6,861 nucleotides of DNA from Spartobacteria bacterium (GCA_021324035.1 JAJPJU010000110.1:1-6861); one strand, 5' to 3'; counted from the first letter of the stretch, positions 1-6,861 are shown. Program-made: numbers and translations. Notes: a model not told the origin generated them from the letters alone.

Positions 1-1065
1 CACGATTATATCGAGCCCGAACTAAAACCCAAGCGAATGGCGAGGCACACGCAACTTGCTTACGCAGCGTCGATGATGGCTTTGGAAGATGCAGGTTTTA
101 ATTCTGAGAACCTTGCGCTGCCGAGTCCAGTTCCGGTGATTATTGGCGTTAGCATGAACTCAATGGACGTTCTGGAACGGGCACTCGACGCAGTTCGTGA
201 AAGTAAAGCAAATCGCGTTTCGCCGACAACCTGCTCTGCATCGCTTCCACAAGGCCCAGCAAATGTAATCGCGGATCGCATAGGTGCTTTCGCTCGGGCT
301 ACTACAGTTTCAGCGGCCTGCCCTTCCGGGTTGGATGCAGTTGCGGATGCAGCATCGATGATCCGATCCGGCCAAGCGGAGATCGCGATCGCCGGCGGCA
401 GCGATGCTCCAATCACTCCAATCGCGATGGCAAGTTTTGCAGCAGCGGATTTAAGTTCAACTCGAAACGGTGACCCTGCAAAGGCAAGTCGTCCATTCGA
501 TATCGATCGCGACTCTGGCGTTATCTCAGAAGGAGCCGGTGTATTCGTTCTAGAGAACCTCGAGACGGCTCAAGCTCGCGGAGCCCATCTGTACCTTGAA
601 GTCACTGGATACGCCAAGCAACGAGACCGCGATCCTACGAGTCCCGGCTCCGGTTTGGAGGAATCAATGCGGATGGCCCTAGCAAACGCTGGACGCACGA
701 TTGCAGATGTGGATTACATCTCCGCTTATGGCCCAGGGCATCCAGTGCTCGACGCCATTGAAGTTGCCGTGATCAAGAGAGTATTTGGACACGGAGCCTA
801 CGAAATCCCAGTCAGCTCGATTAAGGCTGTAACCGGAAATGCATTGGCAGCAGGCGGCCCACTTCAATTAGCTTCTTGTGCTCTGACAATTCGGGACAAT
901 GTAATTGCGCCAACCGCAAATTACGAAAGTGCGGACCCCGACTGCGATTTGGATTTTGTACCAAACCGTCCTCGCCGATCGGCCATTGAGTGTGCATTGA
1001 TCAATGTTCGCGGTCTTGGAGGGGGCGCTAGTACAATGATAGTCAACCGCGTCGCGTCGGCATGA
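1..1065 (+). CDS. FabF-like beta-ketoacyl-ACP synthase family protein, 5'-truncated by window, atypical active site
   Basis: This is the C-terminal 354 codons of a thiolase-fold condensing enzyme (KAS I/II or KS-alpha/CLF type). The frame is open from base 1, and residues before the first Met (base 37) already fit the family (KPKRMARHTQLA matches the usual 'K..rRMdr.tq.a' helix), so the true start lies upstream, probably 60-70 codons away. Family landmarks seen are the nucleophile-elbow Cys in AACPSG (bases 319-321), FDIDRDSGVISEGAG, the SSIK lysine (823-825) and a C-terminal Gly-rich loop. Family members condense acyl and malonyl-ACP units in fatty acid or polyketide synthesis in the cytoplasm. 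The first catalytic His (HGT motif) is Tyr (727-729, AYGPG). The second (K..TGH) is Asn (838-840). The GFGG gatekeeper Phe is Leu (1015-1017). It may therefore be a chain-length-factor-like partner or a non-elongating KS rather than a normal elongating enzyme. The stop overlaps the next gene's start (ATGA). Family call is firm; function is uncertain. Confidence 0.9.
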   Translation, partial: HDYIEPELKPKRMARHTQLAYAASMMALEDAGFNSENLALPSPVPVIIGVSMNSMDVLERALDAVRESKANRVSPTTCSASLPQGPANVIADRIGAFARATTVSAACPSGLDAVADAASMIRSGQAEIAIAGGSDAPITPIAMASFAAADLSSTRNGDPAKASRPFDIDRDSGVISEGAGVFVLENLETAQARGAHLYLEVTGYAKQRDRDPTSPGSGLEESMRMALANAGRTIADVDYISAYGPGHPVLDAIEVAVIKRVFGHGAYEIPVSSIKAVTGNALAAGGPLQLASCALTIRDNVIAPTANYESADPDCDLDFVPNRPRRSAIECALINVRGLGGGASTMIVNRVASA

Positions 1066-3617
1066 ACAACATCAATACACCGACGCTCGTCGTCATTATA
1101 ATCCAGATTGGCTTGGGCGCTGCGGTTTTCTACGCAAATCCGAAACGGACTTCTAACCAATGCTTTCTGTTCCTCTCATTAATCATCAGCGCATGGCTTG
1201 CAAGCTTAGCCGTGGCATTCTCCGCGAAAGGCATTGGAGTGGCGGAGTTCGCGATTAGGCAGGCCAACGCTACCGGAATTCTGTACCTATTCGGTCTAAA
1301 TCTCCTTCGATTGTCGATTTCCCGACCTTCAGAAAGCTGGCGTGATTTATTTCGACGCTGCCGAATCTGGCTAATAGCCAGCGCCGCCATCATCGCATTT
1401 TGTCAGACTAAGATTTTTCTCAAAGGTGCCAAAATGCCTACAGCTGCGGGCGCGGTGCCCATGCCAATCTACGGTGACATCGCAATTCGCATTTATGCCG
1501 CGTACTTTGTAATCGCTTTTCTTGTTCTGATCATCAGCTATTGGCAAGCGTTTCGTAAAGCTACCGGCCGGGAGCGTGCCGAATTGGGATTTATTTTGAT
1601 TGGGGGCGTCGCGGCGATGGCTGTGGCCATATTGCTAACTTTCGTGGCAGATCTCTTCATTTCGCAATCCCAATGGATGTGGTTCGCGCCGTTTCGGATG
1701 ATCATTTTCAGTCTGATCATCGCTTATGGGATTGCCACTCGAAGAATCATGAATGTGGGGGTTTTGCTGCGCCGCATGATTTCTTACACGCTCCTCTGTG
1801 GATATCTCCTCGCACTCTACGCTCTGGTTTGGTGGCTAACTGCGACTGCTTTGCATTCTGTTGTTACTGATGCGCATACGATTGCTCACGTCGCTGCCGC
1901 GATTGTAATAGCGTTCGCAATGGCGCCGGCGCGAGGTATTTCCCAGAAATTGGCAGAGCGAATGTTCATCGGCTCACATCAACTCGATTTTCGCGCCACG
2001 GTCAGCAAAGCGGCCAAAATTCTGGCGTCGGTCGCCACATTGCGCGATTTGCTTGATCGATTTGCTCACACCGTCGCTGAAGCGGTCGGCACAGATCGCG
2101 TTTTAATTCTTTTACCCACGAAACGAGGATTCTCGCAGCACTATCCCGCAGCCGAACCCGGATCACGTCAATATTTGGAATTAACCCGCGACCAGGCGAC
2201 GATCACTTATCTCGAGGCAAGCCGCGAACCCATTGTTCTCGAAGAATTGCATCGCGCTCGACCTACCGCGCAACTGCAGCGAGTCATGCGACAGCTCGAT
2301 TCGCTGCAAATCGCATTGGCGATGGGAATTTTTTCCCGCGATCATCTTGCGGGAGTTTTGCTTCTGGGCGTCCGCAAATCGGGCCGAATTTATGGAGCAC
2401 CCGAACAAGGCGCGTTGCAGGTCCTGTGTGGTCAGCTCGCCGTTGCGATCGAAAACGCGGAGCTGTTCACGGAAGTTCAAAACGCAAAGATCTACAACGA
2501 AACTTTGCTGCAAAACCTGACCAGCGGTGTGATTGCCGCAGGCACCGACGGCCGCATCACCGTGTTTAATAATGAAGCAGGCCAAATTACCGGGCTTGAT
2601 CCGCAGCAAATGCTTGCCTGCTCAATCGATGCCCTTCCGTTGGACCTGGCCGAGCCTTTGGTTACGACCATGAAAACCGGCGAAAGCCAACAAGATTACG
2701 AAGTCGCACTCCACGTTGATGGCAGCGATGTTTCGATTCGGGCGAGCACGTCGATCTTCCACGGACAAGACCGGCAGGTTCTCGGCGCGCTCATGGTGCT
2801 AACCGACGTGACCGCGATAAAACGTCTCGAGTTGCAAATCCGTCGCAGCGATCGCCTCGCCAGTCTTGGCACGCTTTCCGCCGGCATGGCGCATGAAATC
2901 AAGAATCCGCTCGTGTCTCTCAAAACTTTCGCCCAGCTGTTGCCGGAGCGTTACCAGGACTCGGATTTTCGCGACACCTTCTCGAACTTGATCGGACATG
3001 AGATCGACCGGATCGATTCGCTGGTGAATCAGCTGCTTCGATTCGCCAGGCCGGCCAAGCCAATTCTCAAGCCGCTTCATGCGCATGAAGTTTTGGAGAA
3101 GGCGTTAACCCTGGTCGGTCATCGGCTTTATCAAAAGGACATCAAGTTGCAGCGCTTGTGGCAGGCGGATGTCGACACGATCCATGGCGATGCAGATCAG
3201 CTCGAACAGGTTTTCTTGAACTTTTTCCTAAACGCGATGGATGCGATGAAAACCCAGGGCGAATTGTCGGTGACAACCGAAATTCGCACCGACGGACATT
3301 GGGTTAATCCGCGCGCATATACGAACGGTCAGAGCACCGCCCAAGGCAACGGAAGCGGAAACGGCCATACTCCGGAAGCGCTCCTGATCAGTATTCGCGA
3401 CACCGGCGAGGGCATTAAGGCGGAAGATATTCCTCACGTCTTCGATCCATTCTTCACAACCAAAGACTACGGGACAGGACTGGGGTTATCGGTTGTTCAC
3501 GGGATTATTCAAGAACACGGGGGGCAGATTGAGGTAGAGAGCGAACTGCAAAAGGGAACGGTGTTTCATATTTTGCTACCGTTGGTGCGGTTTAACGCCA
3601 AGGCCGCTGCCGCATGA
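1062..3617 (+). CDS. Membrane sensor histidine kinase (polytopic TM-GAF-PAS-HisKA-HATPase), 851 aa
   Basis: The protein is a membrane-bound sensor kinase that should autophosphorylate on His and pass phosphate to an unidentified response regulator. About nine hydrophobic segments are visible (roughly residues 8-25, 34-53, 70-87, 102-118, 141-163, 174-201, 208-228, 240-264, 274-293). They resemble the 7TM-type N-terminal sensor regions of histidine kinases, including the 'YGIATRRIMNVGVLLRR' join. A GAF domain follows (about 318-467), then a PAS domain (about 483-585). The HisKA helix has GMAHEIKNPL with phosphoacceptor His611. The HATPase domain has an N-box Asn724, G1 DTGEGI (Asp780), FDPFFTTK, and G2 GTGLGL (804-809). 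All catalytic boxes are intact, so it should be active. A Gly/Asn-rich insert (754-769) lies between the N and G1 boxes. The start ATG at 1062 overlaps the ketosynthase stop. An in-frame stop at 1029 and the lack of another ATG or GTG between them fix this start. No Shine-Dalgarno is evident, which fits translational coupling. The ligand cannot be read from sequence. Confidence 0.93.
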   Translation: MNNINTPTLVVIIIQIGLGAAVFYANPKRTSNQCFLFLSLIISAWLASLAVAFSAKGIGVAEFAIRQANATGILYLFGLNLLRLSISRPSESWRDLFRRCRIWLIASAAIIAFCQTKIFLKGAKMPTAAGAVPMPIYGDIAIRIYAAYFVIAFLVLIISYWQAFRKATGRERAELGFILIGGVAAMAVAILLTFVADLFISQSQWMWFAPFRMIIFSLIIAYGIATRRIMNVGVLLRRMISYTLLCGYLLALYALVWWLTATALHSVVTDAHTIAHVAAAIVIAFAMAPARGISQKLAERMFIGSHQLDFRATVSKAAKILASVATLRDLLDRFAHTVAEAVGTDRVLILLPTKRGFSQHYPAAEPGSRQYLELTRDQATITYLEASREPIVLEELHRARPTAQLQRVMRQLDSLQIALAMGIFSRDHLAGVLLLGVRKSGRIYGAPEQGALQVLCGQLAVAIENAELFTEVQNAKIYNETLLQNLTSGVIAAGTDGRITVFNNEAGQITGLDPQQMLACSIDALPLDLAEPLVTTMKTGESQQDYEVALHVDGSDVSIRASTSIFHGQDRQVLGALMVLTDVTAIKRLELQIRRSDRLASLGTLSAGMAHEIKNPLVSLKTFAQLLPERYQDSDFRDTFSNLIGHEIDRIDSLVNQLLRFARPAKPILKPLHAHEVLEKALTLVGHRLYQKDIKLQRLWQADVDTIHGDADQLEQVFLNFFLNAMDAMKTQGELSVTTEIRTDGHWVNPRAYTNGQSTAQGNGSGNGHTPEALLISIRDTGEGIKAEDIPHVFDPFFTTKDYGTGLGLSVVHGIIQEHGGQIEVESELQKGTVFHILLPLVRFNAKAAAA

Positions 3618-5623
3618 AGCCCACTCCGGTCTGTATTTTATACACGCAGGATGCCGATCTCGTTCGCAAAGCGAGAGCGTTCTTGAGAACATCAACCGAG
3701 GTGCGTCATGTCGGTGATCCCGACCGTTTGGAACCTGTCCTTCAACAGACCGGGCCAGCCGTCTTAATGATGGACTTGCGAGCGAAAGAATGCCGCGAGT
3801 TGCTGGAACAAATTCACAGCGAACAGCCCGACAGTTTGATTATTGCCCTTGGTGTCGCTCAATCCGAACCGTTGCGAGAAGCCGAGCATCTCGGAATTTA
3901 TGCCGCTGAGGAAATGGGTTTGGATCGGCGCCGATTTCAAGCGCTCCTGGGCCGCGCTCTGGATTATCAACGAGTGTTACAGGAGAACCACGAGTTTCGA
4001 GAAACGTCAGCGACACCCAGGAATAATAGATTGCGAACTGGCGAACCAGCTCAGTCAGCGGGCGGTGCCGCAAGATCTTTGCCACTTTCGCGGTTTCCCC
4101 GAATTCTTAGTCGCGCGGCCAACATCGACGCTTTAATGGCGTCAATGGCTGAGGGGTTGGCCGAAAGCGCTGGGGTTAGTCGCGTCGGGATATTTGCACA
4201 GAAGCGAAAAGGAGAACCCTACCGTTTGCATGGAGCCATCCATTGTCTGCCTGAAACGGATCAACTCGTGTTCAGCGAAAGGGACGCTCTCGTTCGCTGG
4301 TTTGAACTCAACGGTCATTTGATCTCACGCGTTTTTCTCGATCAAACGCCGGACGAACGAAAACGTTCTGTGATGCGTCGCGCACTCGATATGTTCGGCG
4401 CAGAAGCGATCGCGCCGCTTTACGCGGGTGGCCGCGTCACCGGCTGGATCTTCTTCGGACACCGTGTCACTGGTCAGATGTTCGATGATCGCGATCTCGA
4501 ATATCTAACGATTCTGGCCGAGCACGTTTCGACCGTCATGGAAAACGCTCTCCTTTACGAAGAAACGGCGGTTGAAAAGACACTCGCCGAAACGCTTTTG
4601 AAATCGATTTCTCCCGGCATTGTTGCAATCGACACCGACGCGAACATTCGATGGTTTAATCCACGAGCTGAGAAAATTCTCGGCGTTTCCAGTTCCGACG
4701 CGTTGAACAAGCCGGTTGAACGCGCTGGCAACAAATTGGCGGGCATATTGCGCGAAGCGCTCGAATCTAAAACGCCCCCGGAGCTGCAACACTGGATCGA
4801 CCCCACCACTCGCCGCTCGCTTTCGGTAGAGGCGCGTCAACTCGCAGGCAATGGATCGTCCATGGGCGCGGTGGCGGTGATCAATGATCTCACTGCGGAA
4901 GAAACTCTGCGCGAGCGGCAATCGTTGGTAGATCGGGCAGCATTTTGGACTGATCTGGCCGCCAGCATGTCTCACGAAGTCCGCAATCCACTGGTGGCAA
5001 TCAAGACGTTCGCCCAACTTCTGCCGGAACGTTTCGATGACGCCGATTTTCGCAAGGAATTCAACCAGATCGTCGTGCAGGAAATCGACCGGCTGGATCG
5101 CATCATTACTCAGATCAATAATTTTGCACACCCGCCTGAGCTGATATTGAAATCGATCGATGTTCGGGCTCCGGTAAAGAAGGGTTTGGAAATCGCGCGC
5201 TCGCGATTCGGGGTCAACGGCAAAGTCGAAATCGAAACCGCATTACCCACCGATTTGCCACGCATCCTTGGAGACGAAAGCGCGCTTGCCGAAGTTTTCG
5301 CTCACTTGGTGGCAAATGCCGCCGAAGCCAGTTCTGACCGCAACAAGCCCCGGATCACGCTTTCGGCAAAAACCGTCCGCGACGGCCGAAAATCGTCCGG
5401 GATTGTCGTCACGGTGCGAGACAACGGTACCGGGATTTCGCCTGAACTGAAGGATAAGATTTTCTCGCCTTTCTGCACAACCAAGCCGCGCGGCATGGGC
5501 CTCGGTCTGCCGATCGTCAAGCGCACCGTTTTCGATCATCACGGACGGGTGGAAGTCGATTCAACGTCGAAAGGGACACTCGTCAGCATCATCCTACCAG
5601 TCACGGGCGGCGCGCGCGATTAG
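3614..5623 (+). CDS. Soluble sensor histidine kinase with N-terminal degenerate receiver-like domain (REC-GAF-PAS-HisKA-HATPase), 669 aa
   Basis: A cytoplasmic histidine kinase with no TM segment. Residues 1-120 look like a receiver: beta-strand ILY at 8-10, Asp13, and Asp54 in VLMMDLR. The second acidic residue, the conserved Thr and the conserved Lys are not found at their expected places, so phosphorylation there is doubtful. A GAF domain covers about 170-315 and a PAS domain about 328-435, ending INDLTAEETL. HisKA has SMSHEVRNPL with phosphoacceptor His454. HATPase has N-box Asn568, G1 DNGTGI (Asp603), and G2 GMGLGL (627-632). The first N-box Asn is replaced by His564, and the F-box reads FSPFCTTK. 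From GAF onward it is a paralogue of the upstream kinase; both share TFAQLLPER just after the H-box. The start overlaps the previous stop (ATGA), with a weak AAGG at 3600-3603. It probably works in the same pathway as the membrane kinase, perhaps as a partner or cross-talking kinase. That role is inference. Confidence 0.92.
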   Translation: MKPTPVCILYTQDADLVRKARAFLRTSTEVRHVGDPDRLEPVLQQTGPAVLMMDLRAKECRELLEQIHSEQPDSLIIALGVAQSEPLREAEHLGIYAAEEMGLDRRRFQALLGRALDYQRVLQENHEFRETSATPRNNRLRTGEPAQSAGGAARSLPLSRFPRILSRAANIDALMASMAEGLAESAGVSRVGIFAQKRKGEPYRLHGAIHCLPETDQLVFSERDALVRWFELNGHLISRVFLDQTPDERKRSVMRRALDMFGAEAIAPLYAGGRVTGWIFFGHRVTGQMFDDRDLEYLTILAEHVSTVMENALLYEETAVEKTLAETLLKSISPGIVAIDTDANIRWFNPRAEKILGVSSSDALNKPVERAGNKLAGILREALESKTPPELQHWIDPTTRRSLSVEARQLAGNGSSMGAVAVINDLTAEETLRERQSLVDRAAFWTDLAASMSHEVRNPLVAIKTFAQLLPERFDDADFRKEFNQIVVQEIDRLDRIITQINNFAHPPELILKSIDVRAPVKKGLEIARSRFGVNGKVEIETALPTDLPRILGDESALAEVFAHLVANAAEASSDRNKPRITLSAKTVRDGRKSSGIVVTVRDNGTGISPELKDKIFSPFCTTKPRGMGLGLPIVKRTVFDHHGRVEVDSTSKGTLVSIILPVTGGARD

Positions 5624-5676
5624 CCGAATTTTCGAGTTGCGATTTGCGGCTCGAGATTTGAGGCTTCGAAGACATC
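5624..5676. repeat. Short repetitive, hairpin-prone spacer between kinase 2 and the aldolase gene
   Basis: The 53-base spacer holds related units CGAGTTG, CGATTTG and CGAGATTTG in a row (about 5633-5660). Bases 5627-5636 (AATTTTCGAG) can pair with 5650-5659 (CTCGAGATTT), giving a ten-pair stem with one U-U mismatch, one G-U pair and a 13-base loop. There is no following U-tract, so it is not a convincing intrinsic terminator. A GAGG at 5660-5663 lies 13 bases before the aldolase ATG and may serve as a loosely spaced ribosome binding site. I see no clear -35/-10 promoter. Whether the aldolase is transcribed separately or by read-through cannot be decided. Confidence 0.35.
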
Positions 5677-6579
5677 ATGAAATCTATCGTCGTTAACGAA
5701 GAACAATTGCGAAAAATTAAGACCAGCCCGGGGTTTGTTGCGGCGCTGGATCAAAGCGGCGGGAGCACGCCGAAAGCTCTGCGTCAGTATGGAATTCAAG
5801 AGAATGCGTGGTCCAGCGATGAAGAGATGTACACCATCGTGCATCAGATGCGGACCCGCATCATCACCAGTCCCGCTTTCACCGGAGAGCGAATTATTGG
5901 AGCGATTCTGTTCGAGAACACAATGGATCGGGACATCGAAGGGCAGCCCACTGCAGACTATCTCTGGAAGGTGAAGCAGGTTGTGCCGTTTTTAAAAGTC
6001 GATCAGGGCCTCGCAGGTGAAAAAGACGGCGTTCAATTGATGAAGCCGATGCCTAAGCTGGATACGCTCCTCGATAGAGCGAAGGCGAAACGCATCTTTG
6101 GAACCAAGATGCGGTCCGTGATCAAGCACGCTGACGAAACAGGCATCAAGGACATTGTGCTTCAGCAGTTCGAGATCGGGCAGCAGATAATCTCGAAGGA
6201 TTTCGTACCGATCCTCGAACCGGAAGTTGATATTCACTGCCCGGAAAAGGCAAAAGCGGAGCGATTGCTTAAAGCGGGAATCCTTCAAAAACTCAACGAA
6301 TTGCCAGCTACTCAATTCGTCATGCTCAAGCTTACCTTGCCGGAGCAGGACGATTTTTACAGCGACTTTGTCAAACATCCCAGAGTTCTGAGGGTGGTTG
6401 CGCTGTCGGGTGGCTATTCGCAAGAAGAAGCAAATAATCGTCTGCGCAAACAGCATGGCGTAGTCGCCAGCTTTTCCCGTGCACTGGTTGAAGGACTATC
6501 GGCCCAGCAATCTGACGCCGAGTTCAACGCCGTCCTCGATAAATCGATTCAGAACATTTTCGACGCCTCGAAAACTTAA
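5677..6579 (+). CDS. fda: Class I fructose-1,6-bisphosphate aldolase (short, Staphylococcus-type), 300 aa
   Basis: The enzyme cleaves fructose-1,6-bisphosphate reversibly to dihydroxyacetone phosphate and glyceraldehyde-3-phosphate in glycolysis and gluconeogenesis, using a Lys Schiff base and no metal. It matches, from memory, the ~296-residue class I aldolases of the Staphylococcus type along its whole length. Landmarks are ALDQSGGSTPKAL with Asp25, HQMRTRIITSPAF, GAILFENTMDRD, VPFLKVDQGL (a conserved Lys), GVQLMKPM, IFGTKMRS, ILEPEVD with Glu181, and FVMLKLTLP, where Lys218 is the expected Schiff-base lysine. The C-terminal LSGGYS and ASFSRAL carry the phosphate-binding region. Length is complete and no active-site residue appears lost. 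The ATG at 5677 places the conserved core at the usual distance from the N-terminus. It is followed after 5 bases by lpxD, so the two are likely co-transcribed. The 'fda' symbol follows the staphylococcal gene. Confidence 0.95.
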   Translation: MKSIVVNEEQLRKIKTSPGFVAALDQSGGSTPKALRQYGIQENAWSSDEEMYTIVHQMRTRIITSPAFTGERIIGAILFENTMDRDIEGQPTADYLWKVKQVVPFLKVDQGLAGEKDGVQLMKPMPKLDTLLDRAKAKRIFGTKMRSVIKHADETGIKDIVLQQFEIGQQIISKDFVPILEPEVDIHCPEKAKAERLLKAGILQKLNELPATQFVMLKLTLPEQDDFYSDFVKHPRVLRVVALSGGYSQEEANNRLRKQHGVVASFSRALVEGLSAQQSDAEFNAVLDKSIQNIFDASKT

Positions 6580-6584
6580 GAAAC

Positions 6585-6861
6585 GTGACGATCACGCTTC
6601 AGGAGCTCGCGACTCAATCCGGCGGCGAATTGCGCGGTGGTGATCCGGGACAGCAAATTACCGGAGCAGCATCCCTGTCCGAAGCCGTTACCGGTGAAGT
6701 CACATTCTATGCCGATCCGCGTTATCTGGCCCGCCTTCGAAATACGCGAGCATCGGCAATCTTTGTTCCCCTCGCCTTTTCCGAGAAAACTGAAGCCGCC
6801 CAAATCCGCGTCGCCAATCCTGCAAAAGCATTCGAGCAAGTCGTGTTGAAATTGGCGCCGA
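6585..6861 (+). CDS. lpxD: LpxD, UDP-3-O-(3-hydroxyacyl)glucosamine N-acyltransferase, N-terminal part (cut by window end)
   Basis: LpxD adds the second 3-hydroxyacyl chain, from acyl-ACP, to the 2-amino group of UDP-3-O-acyl-glucosamine in lipid A synthesis in the cytoplasm. Only 92 codons are present. They encode the uridine-binding N-terminal domain: TITLQELATQSGGELRG, then ITGAASLSEAVTGEVTFYAD with PRYLARL, then NTRASAIFVP, and a RVANPAKAFEQV segment. These follow the family pattern closely. The left-handed beta-helix and the catalytic His lie beyond the window. The start is GTG at 6585, since there is no ATG in frame nearby and the conserved LpxD N-terminus begins at once. The start is only 5 bases after the aldolase stop, with no convincing Shine-Dalgarno (TTAAGAAAC precedes it), which fits coupling to upstream translation. 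Its presence shows the host makes lipid A. The exact start is slightly less certain than the identity. Confidence 0.92.
   Translation, partial: MTITLQELATQSGGELRGGDPGQQITGAASLSEAVTGEVTFYADPRYLARLRNTRASAIFVPLAFSEKTEAAQIRVANPAKAFEQVVLKLAP

Noticed and set aside
1015..1030. GGAGGGGGC as a ribosome binding site for kinase 1
   Set aside because: It is about 35 bases before the ATG, too far, and it encodes the ketosynthase Gly-rich loop.
37..1065. ATG at base 37 as the real start of the ketosynthase
   Set aside because: The frame is open to base 1 and codons before 37 encode residues typical of the family, while about 60-70 N-terminal residues of the fold would be missing. The gene starts upstream of the window.
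2181..2609. 142-codon open frame on the minus strand
   Set aside because: It is antisense to the GAF-PAS region of kinase 1 with no supporting motif.
4505..5131. 208-codon open frame on the minus strand
   Set aside because: It lies wholly inside kinase 2, whose domains are clear, and its translation shows no recognisable domain. It is a shadow of the coding strand.
5627..5660. Intrinsic terminator after kinase 2
   Set aside because: The stem is AT-rich with a mismatch and a long loop, and no U-tract follows.
5992..6456. 154-codon open frame on the minus strand
   Set aside because: It is antisense to the aldolase core and has no family features.
6637..6849. 70-codon plus-strand open frame near the right end
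   Set aside because: It is out of frame within lpxD, whose conserved N-terminal sequence is plain in the other frame.

Overview
The window reads as chromosomal DNA of a Gram-negative, probably soil-type bacterium. It has moderate GC, almost no intergenic space, all genes on the + strand, and an LpxD gene, which implies lipid A-type lipopolysaccharide. A Verrucomicrobiota (Chthoniobacterales/Udaeobacter-like) or Acidobacteriota source fits the protein style and the 'cgatttg'-type spacer, but this is inference and cannot be settled from the sequence alone.

Layout: (1) bases 1-1065, the C-terminal part of a FabF-like beta-ketoacyl synthase whose start lies upstream of the window. (2) 1062-3617, a polytopic membrane sensor histidine kinase (about nine TM segments, GAF, PAS, HisKA, HATPase). 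(3) 3614-5623, a second, soluble histidine kinase (degenerate receiver-like domain, GAF, PAS, HisKA, HATPase). (4) 5624-5676, the only real spacer, with a small repetitive/hairpin-prone sequence. (5) 5677-6579, a class I fructose-1,6-bisphosphate aldolase of the short Staphylococcus type. (6) 6585-6861, the N-terminal part of LpxD, running off the window.

Genes 1, 2 and 3 are joined by two 4-base ATGA overlaps, so they look like one translationally coupled unit. The two kinases are clear paralogues: they share the GAF-PAS-HisKA-HATPase core and an almost identical phosphoacceptor helix, but have different N-terminal input modules. No response regulator is encoded in the window. Aldolase and lpxD are 5 bases apart and form a second probable co-transcribed pair, linking central carbon metabolism with envelope synthesis.

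The most unusual point is the ketosynthase. It keeps the nucleophilic Cys but has Tyr and Asn where the two catalytic His residues should be, and its C-terminal Gly-Phe-Gly-Gly loop is altered. It is therefore probably a non-elongating or chain-length-factor-like KS, and it is coupled to a pair of sensor kinases. No RNA genes, mobile elements or CRISPR arrays were seen.
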